Translations under genes and position numbers: made by a program
Shown here: positions 1 through 10,419 of the stretch, in pieces
Numbering within the stretch: the first letter of the stretch is position 1
Layout: each line of letters begins with the position of its first letter
Notes under the pieces: model-generated
The model's input: only the letters and a program-made list of their open reading frames with translations
Database searches by the model: none
What the model was told of the DNA's origin: nothing
Source of the DNA: Edaphochlamys debaryana
Lineage: Eukaryota > Chlorophyta > Chlorophyceae > Chlamydomonadales
Length of the DNA: 64,000 bases
Reading direction: 5' to 3'
Assembly: GCA_016858145.1 (NCBI GenBank)
Contig: JAEHOE010000114.1
Location: forward strand, 62,001 to 126,000

Positions 1-125
1 CCCCCTCCCACCTTCCCGCGCGTGCTCCACAGCTCTGCAAACCCCTCCTTCCGCACGTCCTTTGCTCCTCTTCCACACGCCCTTCCCATGCACCCCGTCT
101 GCACCCTGCACCCACCGCGCCCCCC

Positions 126-3100
126 TCACATGGCCAGGCTGAGGCCCTGCATGGCCGCCGCGGCCGACAGCCCAAGGCTGCTGGTGTCGCGGCCCGGGTG
201 CGTGTCGTCCGCCCCGAGCCCCCCCGTCATGTAGCCGCCCTCCAGCTCCCCCCCGCCTACCCCCACCCCCACTCCTGTGGCCCCCGGCGCAGGCCCCGAC
301 ACGGCCGCCTCCAGCCTGCGGTTGTATTCCGCCACCGCCCTGGGGGGGTGGGGGTGGACGGGAGGGGAGGGAGGGGAGGGAGGGAGGGAGGAAGGAGATG
401 GCGTGGAATGGATGAAGAGGGGAGGAGAGGGTATGGGACGGTGCGGTGCGTGAAGGATTGTAGGACGGGGCGTCTGTTAGAGCACAGGCATCTTGCCTCC
501 CGATCAGGGCGGGTGTGTGCCCCCCTGGCCGCAGCCCCCCCGCCATGACTCACCTGCGCAGCATGCCGTACTTGTCCATCACGGCCCGCACCTTGGCGTC
601 CTTCTGCTCCGTCACCTGGGGCCGGGGTGAGGGGTGGGCGGTGGGGAGTGAGGGAGGGGGGGACGCGTGGTGGCGAGGGTGCGGGCCGTCTCAACGTTCG
701 CGCGAGAAGCCAGAGATGACAACCGTGTCCATAATACGTCCATACCGTCCCTCCCGACACGTTCCTGCCCCACCCCGCCCCGCCCCGCCGCACCTCCGCC
801 GTGCGCTCCCTCCAGCCGCGGATGGCCGCCTCCGTCTCGGCCGCCCTCGCGTCCCCCACCGCGTGCTCCGCCGCCACCGCCTCCCGCCGCTTGAGCTGCT
901 CCTCCACCAGCGCAGCGGCGGCCTCCACCTTGAGCTGGCCCTGGGCGGGGGGAGGGGAGGGAGGGAGGGGGAGGGAGGGGGGGGGCATCGGTGGTTTGGA
1001 TGAGGAAAGGGACTACGGCACTGTCCACCGCACCCATATTTTTTCGAGCGGGAAACCCGATGCGCACCGAGGGAGGGGGAGGGGCGTCGGGGGAAGTGCG
1101 GTTGAGGAGAAGTGGGGAAGCTGTGGACGATGAGTAGGCAGCGCGACCCGGTCCATCGCACCCATCCCGTTGCTCCCTTGCTCCCGCACTCCGGAGCCGC
1201 ACTCCGCGTGCTTGTACTTCCCCCGTGTGATATCCCCGCCCCCGCCTACCCGTCCCCCTCCCCCCACGCGCCTGCTGCTCCACCCGCCCCAGCTTCTCCA
1301 GCAGCGAGGCCTGCTGGCGCCGCGCGGTGAGGTGCGCCGAGGCAAGCTCGCTGTAGCGCCGCTCCTCGGTGGCGATGGCCTGAGAGGGGGGGGGAAGGGG
1401 GGTGGGGGTGGGTGGGGGGATGGGGCGAAGCGAAAATTGTCGATGAGGAGAGGGGGGTGAGGGAGGATAGCGAGCTGGGGTAGGGCGCCGCTCCTTGGTG
1501 GCGATGGCCTGATTCGGTGGGGGGTGGGAGGGTATGAGGGGTAAAGGGGACGGGAAAGAGTACGGGTACAGTGTGCACGGGGCGGGCGTGGCGGGCCGGC
1601 AGGCAGCGGGCTAGGCCCTTTCCTCGGGCGTGATCGCCGCAGGGTGATCCTGAGCAAGGCACGCGGTGGCTAGCCCTGCCCTGTAAACTGTCTGGCGGCG
1701 GCCCCGTCCCCAGTCTCCGTGCCCAGTCCCACCATCCGCCCCCCTCCGGCCTCCTCACCTCCCGCGTGTCCTTGGCCGCCGCGCTGACGTCCTTCTTCCT
1801 CACCACCACCCCCTCCAGCTCCTCCTGCAGCTTGATGCAGCGGAGCAGCTCACGCTCAAACTGGGGGGGGGGAAGGCACGCGGCACACACATCAGGAGTC
1901 GGGCAGTGGCGGCAGGAGGCGGCCGGGGAGGCGGACCGAGGGCCGTGCGAGGGCCGTGGGGTAGGAGCTGAGACTCGAGGTTTGGGGTTTAGGTCAGCCC
2001 CGGTGGTGCGGCTCGCCGGCCCTCCAGCCCCTGGCCCCAGCGATTTGAGGTTTGGGTCGGCCCCAGCTGCGTGTGGCACGGCCCCACGTGAGGCCCACGC
2101 AGGCCCCACCGGAGTACCCCAGGCCCAACTCAGGCCCACCCGGCCCCACCTTGGCCATGAGCTCCAGCTTGCGGTCGTGGTCGTTGGAGGCGGAGCACAG
2201 GGCTGTGGGGGAGGAGGGGAGGGAAGGGGAAGTAGAAGTTGTCAAGGGCGGGGACCCGGGACTGCCGCAGTCCTCTGGCCCGCACTCACCCCCGCCCAGC
2301 CGAAGCACTGGCCAGCGGCCTGCCTGCCCCGTCCAACGCCCCCCATCCGACCGGCACCACCCCGGGGGCCCACCGGCGTGGTAGGAGCGCTGTCGCCCCA
2401 TCCAGATCCCCCCCCCCACACACACACGCGAAGTTCCAACTACCTCCGGTACCACTCATACATACACGCGCATACACCCGCACCTGCGTAGTAGGTGCGC
2501 TGCTGCTCGGTGGCCCCCGCCAGCTCGGCAATGGCCATGCGGTGCTTGTCGGGGCTCTGGGGGCGGACAGGGGGGGGAAGGCAGGGTGAGAGATGAGGGA
2601 AGACAGCCGAGGTGGGGGCCGGAAGGGGCAACAGCGGGCAGATGGAGGCCAAAGGCAAGCGGTACACAGGGCTGCGCAGCGTGGTCCTACCCCAGCCCGT
2701 GTCTCTCGGCCCTCACATGCCCCTCCCGCGGCAACCCCCTCCTGCCTGCACGATTTGGTCCCTCAGCGCCTCCCCCTCGGCCTGCAGGCTGGACAGGGTG
2801 ATCTTGGCCTCGGCGGCCTGGTCCGTGAGGGCGTTGATCTGGGACTTGAGCGTGCGGACCTGACAGGGGGGGGAGGAGGGGAGGGGGTGAGGTGGAGGGA
2901 CAGGGGGAGGGATGGGAACGGGCTGGAAGCCATGCTGACGTGAGCCCAGGATGCCTGCGCGGGGCGCCTTCCCGCGGGGAAGAGCACGTCACCCAGCCCG
3001 GGGGCTGAGCTGTTTGCTTGCTCGCCGGCCCTGCTGCACCTCCCTCCCGCAGACCCCTCCCCGCTCGCCCCTGCCTCCCCGCCCCACCTCGGCCTGCAGC

Positions 3101-4606
3101 CCCGCCTGCGCCTTGTTGAGCTGCGCGTTGTGCGCCGCCGCGGCCGCCGCCTCCGCCTCGATGGGCCCCACCTCCGCCTGCCGGGAGGACCGCAGCTCCT
3201 GCAGCCGCCGCAGCTCGGCGGCCTGGGGGCGGGGGGCGGGGAAGGAGGAGGGAGGAGCAGGGGGGTCTGGCGGTGGGAGATGCGGGGGAGCGGGCGGGGC
3301 TCGGCAAGAGCGGCGCCCTTGGGGCAGCCAGTTGGAGCATACCCCACCACAGCCCCGGTCCAGCTCACCAGCCCCGCCTCCCTTCCCCTTCATCACGCGC
3401 CAGCCACTCACCAACCCGCCCATGCCCCCTCCCTCCCTCCCGCACGGCCCCCCCCCACCAGCTTGTCCGCCTCTGCCGAAAGCGCCGCCTCCTGCGCCAC
3501 ACGGGCCGCCAGCCCCGCCTCCAGCTCGTCCACCAGGGCCACCTGGGGGGAAGGGAGAGGGGGGCAGGACGTATTATCGGCGTGGTACGCCTAGCATCCG
3601 ACAAGGGTCTGGGAAGGCTACCAGCTTGCGCATACGGTCTATCTCCTCCCCGGCTGCAGACGTCGAGTGTGATGTGTCCCGAGTATGCGAGCAGCCGCTA
3701 TAGCCCAACCCTCACGCCCTGCCTCCCCCCCAGGCGCACCTTCTCGTCCCTGAACTTGGCGAAGTTGATGAGGGCGCACAGGTTGCGGCGCAGGCGGGCG
3801 GGGTCGGGCTTGAACAGGTCCTGCGGGGGCGCAGGGGGCGCGGGGGGCGCAAGGGGGGGATTGGGGACGCGGGTAGCGAGCGGGTTGGACAGCCCCTTGG
3901 CCACGTGCGGTGCCCAGCCCTTCTAACGGCTGCTCTGCGCCGGCCCCCTGTCGCAACAATCTAGTCCGGCGGGTGCTCCCCTGCCTGGCAACCCCGGAGT
4001 AGGCCCAGCTGCCCGTGTATCCGAGCCCGGCCGTTGTTCATTGATCTCCTTCTGGGGGAGGGGGAGGCAGCCCCTGAGGTGCTCACGTTGAGGTTGAAGT
4101 CGCGCACGCCGCAGATGATCATGAGCTTGGTGAGGTGGCGGAAGAAGTTGGTGGTGGGGATGGACTCATCGTGCAGCTCGGGGTACTCGAAGGCGCTCAG
4201 AGCGCTGAACTTGGGCTGCATCAGCTCCTCCCTGGGGCGGGGCGGGGGAGGGAGGTGTGTGTGTGGGGGGGGGCGGGTTGTAGCGAGCAGGCAGCTGGGT
4301 GGGGGGCTGGGAGTGGGAGCCAGGCCTGGGCGAGCGACCACGGCTGAGGCTTCAGGCCTTCCCCACCACGGTCTCCCTGTGCCGGTCGCCTTTCTAGGCG
4401 CCAGCTGTGCCGGTGGGTTGCAGAGGCTGGGGGGCACCGCACCTGGAGATGCCCGTGAGGGCGATGACCGCCTGCTCATAGTATGGCCTGATACCCTCGT
4501 AGGTAGGCTTAGTCAGCTGATTTACATCCAGGTATATCTGGAGGTCAGCCAGGCACTGCTGTATCTCATCGGTGGAGAGGTTGGTCGGAAAGCTGAATGA
4601 AGACAT
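126..4606 (-). CDS. NUF2: Kinetochore protein NUF2 (Ndc80 complex subunit)
   Basis: NUF2 pairs with NDC80 in the outer-kinetochore Ndc80 complex, which binds spindle microtubules. I join 14 exons: 4606-4443, 4231-4087, 3820-3740, 3645-3622, 3542-3459, 3222-3088, 2859-2746, 2556-2484, 2202-2150, 1860-1759, 1379-1272, 940-794, 615-554 and 339-126. They total 1506 nt, or 501 residues, close to family size. Residues 1-130 match the NUF2 calponin-homology head: an N-terminus starting MSSFSFPTNLS, then the conserved blocks YPELHDESIP, GVRDFNLN, DLFKPDPARLRR and INFAKFRDEK. The remaining exons encode Glu/Lys/Ala-rich coiled coil, ending in a Gly-rich tail and TGA at 126-128. Phases agree at every join. 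The 24-nt fourth exon is the weakest choice. Intron 7 (GC, or an alternative gtgcag donor) and intron 11 (gcgcgt) look like GC-AG introns. The start is the first ATG before the CH domain. Identity is well supported; exact coiled-coil exon edges are inferred. Confidence 0.9.
1467..1512 (-). repeat. Partial copy of a NUF2 exon start with its acceptor
   Basis: This intronic stretch closely repeats 1351-1382, the start of NUF2 exon 11 (1379-1272). It would read AIATKERR where the real exon reads AIATEERR. The copied acceptor dinucleotide is present, but no matching donor or continued coiled-coil frame is seen. I read it as a local tandem duplication that took an exon edge with it, not as an extra exon. 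Confidence 0.55.
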
Positions 4607-5064
4607 GCTCGCCGAGCGCTGCCCCCGCCTCGCCGGAGAGGGCGCGCGCTTTCAAGCTGTACTGGTCTCGTCCTCGCGATGCTAAGCTGCCGCGGGCTGA
4701 TTGAAGTAGACGCGTTCAAGGGCTCCGATTCTAGCGGTCTCTAGTGCAGCGCCCTAGCAACTCCCACACAGTGGGCAAGAACAGTAGTATGCTGTAAGAG
4801 CTCTAAACAGCGACACAGAGCTGCGGAGCGCCTCGTGGCAAGCTGGAAACTTTGGATGACAGCTGGGGTCAGAACGTAGTGATGTGTTACCTCCCGTATT
4901 CAGGCATCGACCTATGGGTCCTGTGAATCCAGCTGCGCTGGAGAGGGGCGAAGGGCGGAGCTCCATGCAGCGTTGGATCGCGCTTCTCCTTCCAGAGGTC
5001 TGCTGATCGACAAGCCAGACTCAGATCATGAAGCTATTGCGAAGTTTAGGTAGAGAGAGTCACA
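4607..5064. promoter_or_regulatory. Bidirectional promoter region, NUF2 / ankyrin gene
   Basis: These 458 bp separate the start codons of two divergent genes, so they must hold both 5' UTRs and both promoters. I see no convincing TATA box. The stretch is less GC-rich than the flanking introns. Confidence 0.5.
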
Positions 5065-8000
5065 ATGCCGGTAGCAGACTTCGTTAAGGAGATAGAGGCG
5101 AAGAAGGTCACGGCGGTCCAGACGCGACTCAGAAAGGAGAAGCTCGGGACCGCGAAAGTCACCGACCCAAAGAAGCCGGGAACATTCCACACGCTGGTCC
5201 ATGCAGCGGTGAAGGCTGGCGACCCGACGATAGTGGATGCCTTGCTTGCAGCCGAGCCTGCGCTTGCAAACGCACCGGACCATGAGGACTGCACGCCGCT
5301 GCACTGGGCCGCTCGGCAGGATAACGCGAAGCTCGTCGGTGCGTCGGTGGCGCAGTCTCGAAATGTCGACATGTCGCATGTGCCGCTGTCGCTCCCCTCG
5401 CCCCCCTACCGCGCATGGGCACTCATCGTCCCCCACCCCCTCCCCCACCCCCACCTTCCCCCACCTGCAGAGGTGCTAGTCAAGAAGAAGGCCAAGGTTG
5501 ACCCGGTCAACAAGGCCAAGCTGACGCCGCTGCACCTGGCGCTCGGCGGCGGGCGCCTGACGGTGGTGGATGCGCTCCTTAAAGTGCGTCCAGACGGTCC
5601 GGTGCACCACACGCTGCAACTGCCAAGCCGCTCACACAACCCTCGTACCCTACCCAAATGAACCCTTCCTGCAACCCCCCCCCCCTAACGCAGGCAGGCG
5701 CATCGGCGAGCGCCGCCCCGCCGGGCGGCCCCACACCCCTTCACCACGCGGTCTCGTGTCTGCTCGGGGGCACCCTGCCGGCGGAGGCGTACGCAGGGGC
5801 GGTGGACAGGCTGGCGGCAGCGGGGGCCAAGCTGGGGGAGAAGGTGGGGCGGAGCGGGGCCGGCTGCCTGGATGAGGGGGACAACGCGCGGACTGCACAA
5901 GGCCTGGGCACGGGGGCACCGGGGCTGCACCGGTTGCGGCCCTAGGAGGGACTTGCAAGAGGTGCAACCACGCTTCAGGGCGCCAAGACGTTCCGACTAG
6001 CTGGGCTTGGTTGCCATCATTGCCTTACCCTTGGGCGCCCTGCCCGTAGCCCCGCGGCTTGCAGTCTGAGCACTACCCTTCCTCTTTGCCCCTGCAGGAC
6101 GCCGCGGGTCTCACGCCCCTGCACCGCCTGCTGGCGGCGGGGCGGAGTGCGGAGGCCCTGGCGCTGGCGGGGCGGCCGGGCTGCGGAGTGGACGAGCTGG
6201 TGGGGGCAGGGGGCGGGGGAGAGGTTGGACGCGGGGTGGGGTGGTAGCCAACAGGCAGCCAAGGGGCACCATTAAAGGGAACGGGAGGGTGGGGCAAGGG
6301 TCTATCCGGGCTGGTGAGGGGCGTGGGGATGCTGGGGGGCCTCGGGGCTGCAGCGCGGGAGGCTGAGGTTGCACGGCCGCCCGAGCGAAGCCAGGTTTCC
6401 TGGTGCGGGGTGCGGTGCGGTGGAGGCCTCACAGCCCCAGGCGCGGCGCCAATGGACCGTCGAAGCATCGGACCGCCCGCGGTCCGGCATGACCCAGTCT
6501 TCGGACCCCGCTTGCACGTCCGGCGACGCCCCCCACCTTCGCCTCCCCCACATACGCCCCCGCCCCTCCGTCAGGACCCCACGGGTCGCTCCGCGCTGGC
6601 TGGGGCAATGGCGGCCGACGCTCCCGACCTGGGCCTGGTGCAGGCGCTGCTGGCCGCGGGGGCGTCGCCGGACGTGCAGGTGCGCTTGCAGGGGGGCGGG
6701 TTCCGAGCGGGGGCGGGGGGTGGAGCACGTGCCAGGGGCGGGGAGCTAGGCTCGCTCAGACCTCCTGACACGGCTGGCAAGCCTTAGAGACACGGCGAAT
6801 GGCATGAAGCACGCGACAGCGCACGCAGCGCTGTGGCTTCACACTCACTCACGTGCGCTGTGGCCCCTGCCTCCTACGCCTACACCGACCACGCGCTTAC
6901 CGACGGTGCGCTCCCGGGGGCCCCCTGCCCCCCGCAGGACCCCGCCAGCAAGGACACGCCCCTCCACGCAGCGGCGCGCAGGGGCCGCACCGACCTCCTG
7001 GCCCTGCTGCTGCCCGCCGCCAAGGCCCCGCACGCACGCAACGCCAAGGTGGGGCCGCACCGCACCCTCCACGCCCTCATGCGCCTGCCACCAGGTGCCA
7101 CGGCCTGTCTCATGACATACCTGGCGCAGCTCTTGGGGCTCAGCCGGACCATTCGCTCGCGCGGCCACCCATCCCCACATACGATCCACTCCATACGCCC
7201 CACCCACCCACTAACAACCCGGTCCACGCCTCGCTCCTCAACGCTGGCCCCTGCAGGGCGCCTGCGCTGCCGAGCTAGCCCTGGCGGAGGCGCCGGACGC
7301 GGCGCAGGGGGCGGCGGCGGCGGAGGCGCTGGTGGCGGCGGGCGGGGAGCTGGGGGAGGCGGCCCTGGGGCTGGCGCGGGCGGCCCTCGCCAAGAAGGCC
7401 GATGGCCTGCTCGCCAAGGCAAGCTTGGGGAGGTCGCGGGGGACCGGGAAGGATGTGATTTGGAGGCCGGAGCGTTGTGCGCGCCGGATGGAAGGGGACA
7501 CAATCCACATGTCGGGAAGGAAGGCTCGTCTGCTAGGAGCGTGGTGGGGCTCGCACTGCTGAGGCAGGGCAACGTGAGGCGGACGGCAGCGTGCCCAGCT
7601 CCCAAACAGCTCCCAACATGGGCGATGGGCCGTGTCGTGACGCTGCAAGCTCAGCGCTCTGAGCCTTGTGCCACTCCACACATGGTGCACCCTCCCCTCT
7701 ACCTCCCTGTCCCCCCACCCGCCCTGTCCCCCGCACCCCCCCACCCCCCCACCATGCAGCTGGTTCCCCAGCTCAAGCCCTCGGCGCTGCCGGCCCTGGG
7801 CCTGGACTTCAAGGCAATGGCGGCAGCGGGCCTGGGCCGGGTGAGGGGAGGGCCTGGAACGGGTGCAATGGGACGGGCCTGGGACGCATGGACAGGGGCC
7901 GCTGGGTCAGGGGACTTGGGCAGTTGGGCTGCGAGGCAACAGGCGGGTCTGGAGGCCAGCTCAGGCCTTAGCCAAGCCGTGGAGCCCTGCAACCTAGACC

Positions 8001-9277
8001 CCGTGGCCCCTCGGGAGTGACGCCACACAAGCTCCTCTGCCCCCCTTCCCTCGCAGACTGCGGTGGCCTGCCTGCGGGCCGCCGACCCCAAGGCCTCCCT
8101 CTCCGCCCCACTGGACTCGGAGGGCAACACGCGGCTGCACGCGCTCGCGCAGGAGGGGGGCAGCGTGGAGGTGGGGCTGGGGGGAGGGGGAGGGGGTGGG
8201 CGGGAGGGGTGCTGTGGAGGTTGAAGGCACACTGACGCTCACGTCCCCCACCGGCCCCGACCCCCACTCACCGCTTACCGCCTACCGTGTATGCTTCGCT
8301 GTACCTCCCTCGCGGCCAGGTGATTTCTGCGCTGGTGGAGGCGGGGGCCGACCCCAACGCGCCCAACAAGGAGGCCGACACGCCCCTGCACGTGGCGGCA
8401 CGAGCGGACCGGATAGAGGTGCGGGGGGACAGGGCGGGGGGCAGGGCGGGGGGCAGGGCGGGGGGCAGACTCGGCGGGGCCTTGGGCGGGCGGGCGGGCG
8501 GACACGCAGGCTAGGATCCCAATCGGGTACTTACCGCAGCGAATGCCAATGGCGGCGTGGGGGCTGGTGCGCTGAGCCGGGTGTGTCGACGTTGTGCTCC
8601 TGAGGTTGGTAATCGTTGGGCGTTCCTTCCATTGGGCACTCCTTCCACCCACCTGGCGGCACCGGCCTGTCACGCAGGTCTGCCGGGTGCTGGTGGATGG
8701 GGGCGCGGACGTGACGCGGCGGAACAGCAAGAACCGGACACCCAAGACGCAGGTGGGGTGGCGGCGGCCGTTGGGGGCCTGAAGCGTGGGGTAGCAGAGG
8801 CAGGGGCTACGCAAAGCCTTGTTTCCCCTGGTGCCAAGCATCATACCGGTACCCAGAGCTCGCTACCGTCCGCTTTGCTCCTCCCCCAGCCGGGTGGGTT
8901 TGTTCACCGGTCAGCCCGCTCTGCTCGCACCCTACGTCCCTGTGTGCCGATGTCCTTTCTCCCCCTACCCGACCCCACCCCACTTCACCCCTACCATGCC
9001 GCCCCCCCCACAATGCTCGCAAGAGCAGGGCTGCGAGTAGTTCCTGTCCAGTGTTGTTTGGCTGGGATTGCACTTTGCTGGCCTTGCTTCTCGCATAACC
9101 TCGTCCCTGTTTCCCATTCCCCACACACAGCTCAAGATCACCGACGCTATCAAGGACTACCTGGGGGAGGCTGAGGAGGCGCAGCGGGCCGCCAAGGAGG
9201 CCAAAAAGAGCGCACTGTGGGACGACAAGATGAAGGCCACACAGACCGAGAGCGCGTTCGGGCTGCGGGTCATGTGA
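5065..9277 (+). CDS. Ankyrin-repeat protein
   Basis: A probable protein-interaction scaffold made mostly of ankyrin repeats; no catalytic domain is visible. I join 12 exons: 5065-5338, 5471-5583, 5694-5843, 6098-6199, 6575-6679, 6938-7048, 7257-7418, 7760-7840, 8057-8170, 8320-8418, 8678-8752 and 9131-9277. That gives 1533 nt, 510 residues. Repeat signatures recur: CTPLHWAARQDNAKLV, LTPLHLALGGGRLTVV, PTPLHHAV, LTPLHRLLAAG, DTPLHAAARRGRTDLL, NTRLHALAQEGG, DTPLHVAARADRIE and VCRVLVDGGADV. From the third exon on, every intron is phase 0 and most exons hold about one repeat. The N-terminus (MPVADFVKEIEAKKVTAV) is a short helical cap. The C-terminus is charged (EEAQRAAKEAKKSALWDD) and ends at TGA. 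The intron at 7419 has a GC donor. It is mildly reminiscent of ankyrin adaptors, but I cannot assign an orthologue. Confidence 0.85.
8425..8472. repeat. Short G-rich tandem repeat in an ankyrin-gene intron
   Basis: About four copies of a unit close to agggcggggggc follow the donor of the intron that starts at 8419. Simple-sequence expansion; no coding role. Confidence 0.6.
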
Positions 9278-10419
9278 GGGGCCCTGGGCCCTCCAAGGAC
9301 TGAGGGTGGGGGAGGGAGGGAAGAGCGCAGCTTGGGGCTGGGGTTTGCGGTGTGGGGGACAGGGGGCGGTGGATGGAGGATTTGGGAGAGCGAGGTGCAG
9401 GTCAGGTGGTTTTGGGGAGGTGGGGGCGCGCCGCGTGTGCTGGACGCCGTGGAAGCCGTGGCAAGGGGAGGCACGGACTGCGTGGCACGCCGGGATGGCA
9501 CATCCTTTCCATGGTATCCTTACCAAGGATGGGCGTGCAGCCAGGGACCGGTAGCTTTGGAGGAAGGCCAGCGGGGCTGAGCCTGTGGGGGCGGGAGGCG
9601 GAAGGAGCGCTGCACGCGTCACGGACCCAGGCGTGCTCAGGCGGGGGCAGCTCAAGGGCCCAAAACAGCGCCGAAACCGGGGCCGCGTGCGACCCGGCTC
9701 CCGCAGACCCCGCGTAGACGCTTGCAGCGCACAGAATTGCGTACTCGGTGAAGGAAGGTGGTATTTGATGTATTTACAGGGAGAGCGACGTCAGCTGTAG
9801 CACGGCTGGGCCGCGATCCCGCACGCGCGCTTCTGGGTGGGCGGCCCGGACCGGCCTTCGCCCGGGGTTCCGCCGCGGGCTGCGTGTCGTGCAAGTTCGG
9901 TGCCACGACACAGACTGTGAGTTCGGTGCGAACTGCTGCTAGATGTACAGAGTGTTCCATAGGAGCAAGGTAGCTTGATTCGCTGTTGCCGCTTGTCGTT
10001 CGCTGAGGTAGGGGTGATCGGACAGGACCGCTCGGGGAGGTAGGGCCAGAGTATGTCGGCAGCACTGAAGTTAAGCGCTGATACAATAGCTCAGTAGTAT
10101 CACAGCGTTGCAAATTTACATTGCCCTATGCAGAGACTCAACCCGCACGGCATACGGTCGAGTCGCAGACTCGCGCGTAGTGTGTCGTAAACAACTTGCC
10201 AACTTCAATGGCAAGAGCTGCTCAAGCCAGGGAACAAATACCGTAGGCGGCAAGGCCGCAGCGTTGGCGACAGTTAGAGTGGCCTGCGCCTGTCGGAATT
10301 GAGAGGACGTGCAGCCCTGGGATAGCTTACGGACTGCTGAGCACCTCGAGGGCTATGGCAGCTGGCAGCGAGGGCGTTTATCGCGGAGGCCCTTGAGCGC
10401 GGTCTCTGAACACAGCCTG
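9278..10419. other. Intergenic region, no gene recognised
   Basis: Between the ankyrin stop and the proposed start of the pseudokinase gene. It must contain the ankyrin 3' UTR and the next promoter. I found no clear TGTAA signal, no conserved ORF and no RNA gene. Upstream exons of the pseudokinase could lie here, because its start is uncertain. Confidence 0.4.

Noticed and set aside
257..988. Long minus-strand Pro-rich open frame overlapping NUF2 exons
   Set aside because: It reads through introns and exons in a mixed frame; the coiled-coil exons with splice sites explain the region better.
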